Positions 6,801 to 10,105 of a stretch of DNA of 10,105 nt are shown here, in pieces. Made by a program: the position numbers and the translations under genes. Location: assembly GCA_902796215.1 (NCBI GenBank), contig CADBNY010000127.1, positions 1 through 10,105 of the forward strand, read 5' to 3'. Positions within the stretch are counted from its first letter, which is position 1. Each line of letters opens with the position of its first letter. Source of the stretch: an uncultured Erysipelotrichaceae bacterium (lineage in GTDB: Bacteria; Bacillota_I; Bacilli_A; RF39; UBA660). Under the pieces are notes generated by a model. It was given only the letters and a program-made list of their open reading frames with translations, ran no database searches and was not told the DNA's origin.

Positions 6801-8483
6801 TCAAGCTTTGTTGCAACCATGATGGGAATTACAGAAGTCAATCCATTAGCAGCCCATTATCGCTGTGATAAATGTAAAAAGAGTATTTTTGAAGATGATG
6901 ATGGAAAACCTTTTGGAGCAGATTATTCATCAGGATTTGACTTACCAGATAAAGAATGCCCAAATTGTCATATTCCAATGTTAAAAGATGGGCAAGATAT
7001 GCCATTCGCAACCTTCTTAGGATTTAATGCCGATAAAGTACCAGACATTGATTTGAACTTTTCAGACCTAAATCAAGCTAGTGCCCATGCTTACACCAAA
7101 GTATTGTTTGGAGAAGATAATGTCTATCGAGCAGGAACAATTGGAACAGTTGCTGATAAGACAGCTTTTGGATTTGTTAAAGGATACTGTGAAGATAAAG
7201 AATTAGGAGACATGCGCACTGCAGAAATTGAACGACTTGCCATCGGTTGTACTGGAGTAAAAAGAACTACTGGACAACACCCAGGAGGAATTGTTGTTAT
7301 TCCAGATTATAAAGATGTTTCAGATTTTACACCATATCAGTTTCCAGCAGAAGATATAACAGCCGAATGGAGAACCACTCACTTTGATTATCACTCAATT
7401 GACCAGTGCTTATTAAAACTAGACATTTTAGGACATTCTGATCCAACACAATTACGATTAATTCAAAATCAATCAGGAACAGATATCTTAAAGGTTCCCC
7501 TAGATGATAAAGATACTATGTCAATATTCACATCTACAGATGCTTTAGGAGTAACAAAAGAGCAAATTATGTGTAATACTGGAACGTTAGGAATTCCAGA
7601 ATTTGGAACTCCATTTACAATCAAGTTAGTAGAAGATACCAAACCGACAACATTTGGAGAGTTAATAAAAATTTCAGGACTTTCACACGGAACAGACGTA
7701 TGGTTAGGAAACGCTCAAGATTTGATTGCTAAAAACATTGTTCCATTTAAAGATACAATAGGCTGTCGTGATGATATTATGGTATACTTAATGTATAAAG
7801 GCGTAAAACCACTAAAGGCCTTTAAAATAATGGAATTTGTCCGTAAAGGCAAAGCATCAAAGGATAAAGAAACATGGAAAGAACATGTAAAAACAATGGA
7901 AGAAGCAGAAATCCCAGAATGGTTTATTGGTTCGTGTGCAAAAATAAAATACATGTTCCCAAAAGCCCATGCTGCAGCATATGTAATTTCTGCATTTAGA
8001 ATAGCTTGGTATAAAGTTCATATGCCAGTATACTTCTATGCTTCATGGTATTCATCAAAAGCAACTGATGTTGACGTTGAAAATATGATTAAAGGATATG
8101 ATGCTATCAAAGCAAGAATAGAAGATATTCAAGCAAAAGGATATGAAGCCACTAATAAAGAAAATGGACAAGCAGAAAGTTTAAAACTTGCATTAGAAGC
8201 AACTGCTAGAGGAATAAAATTCTTGAATGTAGATTTATATGAAAGTGATGCAACAGTTTGGATAGCAAAAAATGATAAAGAAATATATCCACCATTTAAT
8301 GCCATAGAAGGACTAGGAGATACTGTTGCTAAAAACATAGTAGCCGAAAGACAAAAAGGAAAATTTATCAGTATTGAAGATATCCAAAAAAGAGCTAAAA
8401 TATCTCAAACCCTAATTGATAAGATGAAAGATATGAATATTTTGGAAGGATTACCAGATTCCAATCAATTATCTTTATTTTAG
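3864..8483 (+). CDS. polC: DNA polymerase III subunit alpha, PolC type, with 3'-5' exonuclease
   Basis: The main replicative polymerase of low-GC Gram-positives, 1539 residues against about 1437 in Bacillus subtilis. Order: N-terminal domain (1-180), charged linker, OB fold (about 226-308), PHP domain split by the exonuclease (HCH 328-330; GDVHH 736-740), DEDDh exonuclease with D424, E426, D510, H566 and D571, zinc-binding cysteines C1001, C1004, C1032 and C1035, catalytic aspartates D1061 and D1063 in PDIDLNF and D1187 in KLDILG, a helix-hairpin-helix region near 1476, and the sliding-clamp motif QLSLF at the very end. All catalytic residues are present, so proofreading and synthesis should both work. 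A roughly 70-residue Glu/Lys-rich insertion (about 870-943) explains most of the extra length. AGGGGGA (3851-3857) precedes ATG 3864. The Bacillus neighbours proS and rimP are absent; here it is second in a four-gene operon. Confidence 0.99.
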   Translation: MDEKIQILLNKINIDENSYQYFSDAKLTKVKVNSKIDSWLIFIEKETLLPIEVYEELENKKTELDKNASSIEFIFTIKNQDLNSYLSYYPYLLKKLKEELRVLEIYENCLQIENDFLVLVVSTEIEKTRLENCLDIITNFYKKLDYKFNIEVVVKHEENVLEEIQKELENIEIPMIEEKSKEEPVENNKEKKQYKREKKDPNSIIGREIKDSPIKIKTLLGEDNNVVIEGKVFGVDLFESSKTDFKIITLKVTDFSDSIYCKVFVREDEEYKRLCKELKTGSWYKIRGYTKNDQFAKELVLNARDIILLDKKEEKIEDTADIKRVELHCHTKMSQMDGVADETAIIKQAMEFGMKSVAITDHNGVQGFPHVFNMVTGYNKGLEEGKEPFKAIYGAELTMIDDSVNIVLRANNDIMLDQTYVVFDFETTGFNAGGVDSIIEIGAVKLKDGMIIEKYDELINPGRPLPKKITEVTHITDQMLEGKDNEENAVKRFIEWFGDCPMVAHNAKFDVSFLEMAYKKYNLGTFQNPVIDTLELSRTLDNTYARHSLSALVKRYEVPWDETAHHRGDYDAEGTALVFHKMLKKLSNRNIDKMSDLDKLVTKDEIHKYGRAHHVNLLVKNKVGLKNLFQLVSLANTTYLYKTPRILRSVIESHREGLLVGSGCYESEVFTEAKSKSDDELSNIIRFYDYVEVQPIECYDHLIQTGDFGTKVEVAANIEKIVRVTEEAGKIIVATGDVHHIKRDDKIYREIIVNQKVPGGGRHPLARNGIKEIPSNHFRTTNEMLEDFKFLGEEKAQKIVVENTNKIADMCEIVEVIPDTGGIPFSPRVKADDGESYLDCPVVVTDLVYTKAADWYGNPLPYMIEERIATELYGDIVYRIIKEKLEKENLSEEKLTVESHKQLHDIILQGKEKVVELVKENIKNTTEEELDEKGLEKATKKALGGVIGGGFDPIYLIAQRLVKHSNDEGYLVGSRGSVGSSFVATMMGITEVNPLAAHYRCDKCKKSIFEDDDGKPFGADYSSGFDLPDKECPNCHIPMLKDGQDMPFATFLGFNADKVPDIDLNFSDLNQASAHAYTKVLFGEDNVYRAGTIGTVADKTAFGFVKGYCEDKELGDMRTAEIERLAIGCTGVKRTTGQHPGGIVVIPDYKDVSDFTPYQFPAEDITAEWRTTHFDYHSIDQCLLKLDILGHSDPTQLRLIQNQSGTDILKVPLDDKDTMSIFTSTDALGVTKEQIMCNTGTLGIPEFGTPFTIKLVEDTKPTTFGELIKISGLSHGTDVWLGNAQDLIAKNIVPFKDTIGCRDDIMVYLMYKGVKPLKAFKIMEFVRKGKASKDKETWKEHVKTMEEAEIPEWFIGSCAKIKYMFPKAHAAAYVISAFRIAWYKVHMPVYFYASWYSSKATDVDVENMIKGYDAIKARIEDIQAKGYEATNKENGQAESLKLALEATARGIKFLNVDLYESDATVWIAKNDKEIYPPFNAIEGLGDTVAKNIVAERQKGKFISIEDIQKRAKISQTLIDKMKDMNILEGLPDSNQLSLF

Positions 8484-8496
8484 AAAGGAGGAAAGA

Positions 8497-8775
8497 ATGG
8501 AAATAGAAAGGGATAATCAGAAAATAAAAATAATCACATATTTAGAATCAAAAGAAAAAGCTACCATCTTTAAACACTTTAAAGGAAAAGAATACAAAAT
8601 AATTACAATTGCAAAAGACTCAGAAGATTTAAAAGAAAAGGTAGTATATCGAGGAGAATATGATGATAATCAAGTTTGGATAAGATCTTATGAAGATTTT
8701 TTTCAAGAAGTAGATCATAACAAATATCCAAATATAAAACAAAAATATCGATTTGAAATAAAGGAGAAAATATGA
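8497..8775 (+). CDS. DUF1653 family protein
   Basis: A 92-residue cytoplasmic protein whose residues 23-87 match the DUF1653 pattern: a FKHFKGKEYKIITIAKDSE opening, then VVYRGEYDDNQVWIR and a closing FFQEV with RFE near the end. Typical members run GxYxHFKGxxYxVLxxAxHSE ... VVYxxLYG ... WVRPxxMFxE. The family is widespread and small, with no established biochemical role. The short N-terminal extension (residues 1-22) is charged. A strong AAAGGAGG (8484-8491) sits five bases before ATG 8497, immediately after the polC stop, and the gene ends in TGA overlapping the next ATG (ATGA, 8772-8775), so translation is probably coupled to the downstream gene. The family call rests on remembered sequence pattern. 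Confidence 0.85.
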   Translation: MEIERDNQKIKIITYLESKEKATIFKHFKGKEYKIITIAKDSEDLKEKVVYRGEYDDNQVWIRSYEDFFQEVDHNKYPNIKQKYRFEIKEKI

Positions 8776-9842
8776 AAAAGAAATTAAGTATATTTTTACT
8801 AGTTTTAATAACTATATTAACTATACCAACATTTGTTTCTGCAGAAAATAATTTACTAGTAAATGAAAATGTTAATTCAAGAGAGAAAATAGACAATACA
8901 AGTTTTGTTGTAGGAAACCTAATAAAAATGTCATCAGAAGTAGATGGAATAAACTTTGTTGCAGGTAATGACATCTCATTATCATCAAAACAAGATCACT
9001 TATTTGTAGCTGGAAATGTCATTAATTTAGAAAATATAGAAACAAAAGAAGCATTTATTGCCGGATCAACAATAAATATTACCTCATCAACAATAAGAAA
9101 TCTATATGCAGCAGCAGAAACAATTAAATTAAATTCAGATATTTCAAAAAATGCCAATTTAGCTGGAGATAAAATAACGATTAATGGAAAAATAGATGGA
9201 GATGTCTACATAGCCGCAGAAAAGATTAATATCGGAGAAGAAGCAGTAATAAACGGAACATTAAAGTATCCTAGTAATGCAAAAATAAATATACCAAATA
9301 CAGCACATATTGAAAAAGTAAAACCATACAAACCAAGTTCTACTTCAAGTAAGAAATCAATAATTATCTCAACAATAACAGAAAAAACCTATTCATTCTT
9401 ATCTATGGCAATTATAGGAATTATTCTTCTATCTATAGCAAAACCATTTTTCAAGAAAGTCGAAAAATTACCATCAAAAATAGAAGAAGTATTAAAGCAA
9501 AGTTTAATAGGATTATTAGTATTAATTCTAATTCCTATCATTTCTTTAATATTAATCTGCACAATAATAGGAATACCAATCAGTATTATTTCACTATTAA
9601 TTTATGGAATATTAATATACTTATCAATAATTCCAGTAGCATATTTTATAGGAAAAAATCTATTTAAAGATAAAATAAAAAATGATTATTCACTATTATT
9701 AATAACTTTATTACTAATTTACTTAATAAGACTAATTCCAGTAATTGGCCCAATCATTACATTTATAACAATCATATTTGGATTAGGAATATATTTTAAT
9801 ATAATAAAATCAGAATTAAGTACAAAAAAATCAAATAATTAG
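8772..9842 (+). CDS. Exported bactofilin-like beta-helix protein with C-terminal membrane domain
   Basis: This 356-residue protein has a signal peptide (residues 1-24, cut at VSA^E). About seven imperfect repeats of 16-17 residues follow (roughly 44-165), each opening with a pattern like FVAGN, FIAGS or YIAAE and followed by alternating hydrophobic and polar residues, the signature of a right-handed beta-helix as in bactofilins (polymer-forming, CcmA-like). A Lys/Ser/Pro linker (about 181-197) leads to four or five transmembrane helices between 207 and 345. The beta-helix should therefore lie outside the membrane, unlike cytoplasmic bactofilins. Proteins of this layout occur in many Bacillota and are uncharacterised; a cell-envelope scaffold is inferred. 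AAAGGAGA precedes the start within the end of the DUF1653 gene, with a 4-bp overlap. It is the last gene of the polC operon. Confidence 0.85.
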   Translation: MKKKLSIFLLVLITILTIPTFVSAENNLLVNENVNSREKIDNTSFVVGNLIKMSSEVDGINFVAGNDISLSSKQDHLFVAGNVINLENIETKEAFIAGSTINITSSTIRNLYAAAETIKLNSDISKNANLAGDKITINGKIDGDVYIAAEKINIGEEAVINGTLKYPSNAKINIPNTAHIEKVKPYKPSSTSSKKSIIISTITEKTYSFLSMAIIGIILLSIAKPFFKKVEKLPSKIEEVLKQSLIGLLVLILIPIISLILICTIIGIPISIISLLIYGILIYLSIIPVAYFIGKNLFKDKIKNDYSLLLITLLLIYLIRLIPVIGPIITFITIIFGLGIYFNIIKSELSTKKSNN

Positions 9843-9867
9843 AAAGACACTCTGGTCTTTCTTTTTT
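9841..9867 (+). terminator. Intrinsic terminator of the polC operon
   Basis: AGAAAGAC (9841-9848) pairs perfectly with GTCTTTCT (9855-9862) around a 6-base loop, followed by a T tract to 9867. The stem starts inside the TAG stop of the bactofilin-like gene. It is the best hairpin in the window. Confidence 0.85.
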
Positions 9868-9888
9868 ATATAAATGAAGTGTATTGAA

Positions 9889-9914
9889 AATGTCAAATAG
9901 AATAATTTGATATT
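9889..9914. repeat. Imperfect inverted repeat upstream of the last gene (possible operator)
   Basis: Arms 9889-9898 and 9905-9914 match at 9 of 10 positions around a 6-base AGAATA spacer. The right arm overlaps the -35 of the candidate promoter for the gene at 9968, a suitable place for a regulator. No T tract follows, so it is not a terminator. Chance is possible in such AT-rich sequence. Confidence 0.35.
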
Positions 9915-9941
9915 GCTACTACAAAATTTATTTTATACAAT
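9913..9941 (+). promoter_or_regulatory. Candidate promoter of the final gene
   Basis: TTGCTA (9913-9918), a 17-bp spacer and TACAAT (9936-9941) give a good vegetative-type match after the operon terminator. Transcription would start near 9948, just before the AGAGGTG ribosome binding site at 9955-9961. A further TATAAT at 9947-9952 has no suitable -35. Confidence 0.5.
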
Positions 9942-9967
9942 AGATATATAATATAGAGGTGTAATAT

Positions 9968-10105
9968 ATGAAAAAAATACTATTTTCAGTATTAATGATC
10001 GGACTTGTACTAAATATAGTAAAAGTATCTGCAGAGACTTGTAATCCAGATAAAATATCAATAGAATCCATTTCTATTGAAGAAAAAAATAGTAATACAA
10101 AAGAA
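9968..10105 (+). CDS. Secreted protein of unknown function (3' partial)
   Basis: The first 46 codons of a gene that runs out of the window. Residues 1-22 form a standard signal peptide: basic MKK, a hydrophobic core, and a cut at VSA^E. The mature part begins ETCNPDKISIESISIEEKN, with a cysteine at position 25. That cysteine lies two residues after the predicted cut and has no lipobox, so a lipoprotein is not indicated. AGAGGTG (9955-9961) six bases before the ATG fixes the start. The gene has its own promoter and follows a strong terminator, so it is not part of the polC operon. Too little is visible to assign a family. Confidence 0.75.
   Translation, partial: MKKILFSVLMIGLVLNIVKVSAETCNPDKISIESISIEEKNSNTKE

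Noticed and set aside
8773..8775. TGA recoded as tryptophan (Mycoplasma-type code)
   Set aside because: TGA ends the DUF1653 gene in a typical ATGA overlap, and the long polC has no in-frame TGA despite the AT-rich composition.
8603..8974. Minus-strand open frame across the DUF1653 and bactofilin-like genes
   Set aside because: It overlaps two supported genes and has no start signal or recognisable motif.

Overview
The window is AT-rich DNA from a low-GC Gram-positive bacterium (Bacillota). It encodes PolC, the DNA polymerase III alpha subunit typical of that phylum, with very close matches to the Bacillus motifs and the same C-terminal QLSLF clamp-binding tail. Shine-Dalgarno sites of the AAAGGAGG type precede most genes. 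TGA acts as a stop: one gene ends in an ATGA overlap, and no in-frame TGA occurs in the 1539-codon polC. This argues against a Mycoplasma-type code. The BspA-like repeats and the NPQTS-type sorting signal suggest an uncultured gut Bacilli or Erysipelotrichia-like lineage with a peptidoglycan wall. That placement is inference.

Positions 1-1589 hold a secreted, cell-wall-anchored BspA-type leucine-rich-repeat protein. Its start lies outside the window, and a single in-frame TAG at 609-611 splits it. The upstream piece has the signal peptide and the repeats; the downstream piece has the wall anchor. Two hairpin terminators (1593-1647) separate it from a convergent minus-strand [4Fe-4S] ferredoxin gene (1649-1837).

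Divergent from the ferredoxin, across a 148-bp promoter region with a 12-bp perfect palindrome, is a gene for an unrecognised, highly charged, tail-anchored membrane protein (1986-2933). It ends at a weak A/T hairpin.

A promoter embedded in that hairpin appears to start a four-gene plus-strand operon: an unrecognised 280-residue protein (3000-3842), polC (3864-8483), a small DUF1653 protein (8497-8775) and an exported bactofilin-like beta-helix protein with C-terminal membrane segments (8772-9842). Spacings are 21 bp, 13 bp and a 4-bp ATGA overlap, and a clear terminator follows at 9841-9867. The operon joins chromosome replication to a possible envelope-polymer protein and two poorly understood proteins.

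The last 138 bases (9968-10105) begin a further secreted protein that runs out of the window. It has its own promoter and an upstream inverted repeat. No rRNA, tRNA, CRISPR array, insertion sequence or riboswitch was found, and no gene-free stretch exceeds about 150 bp.
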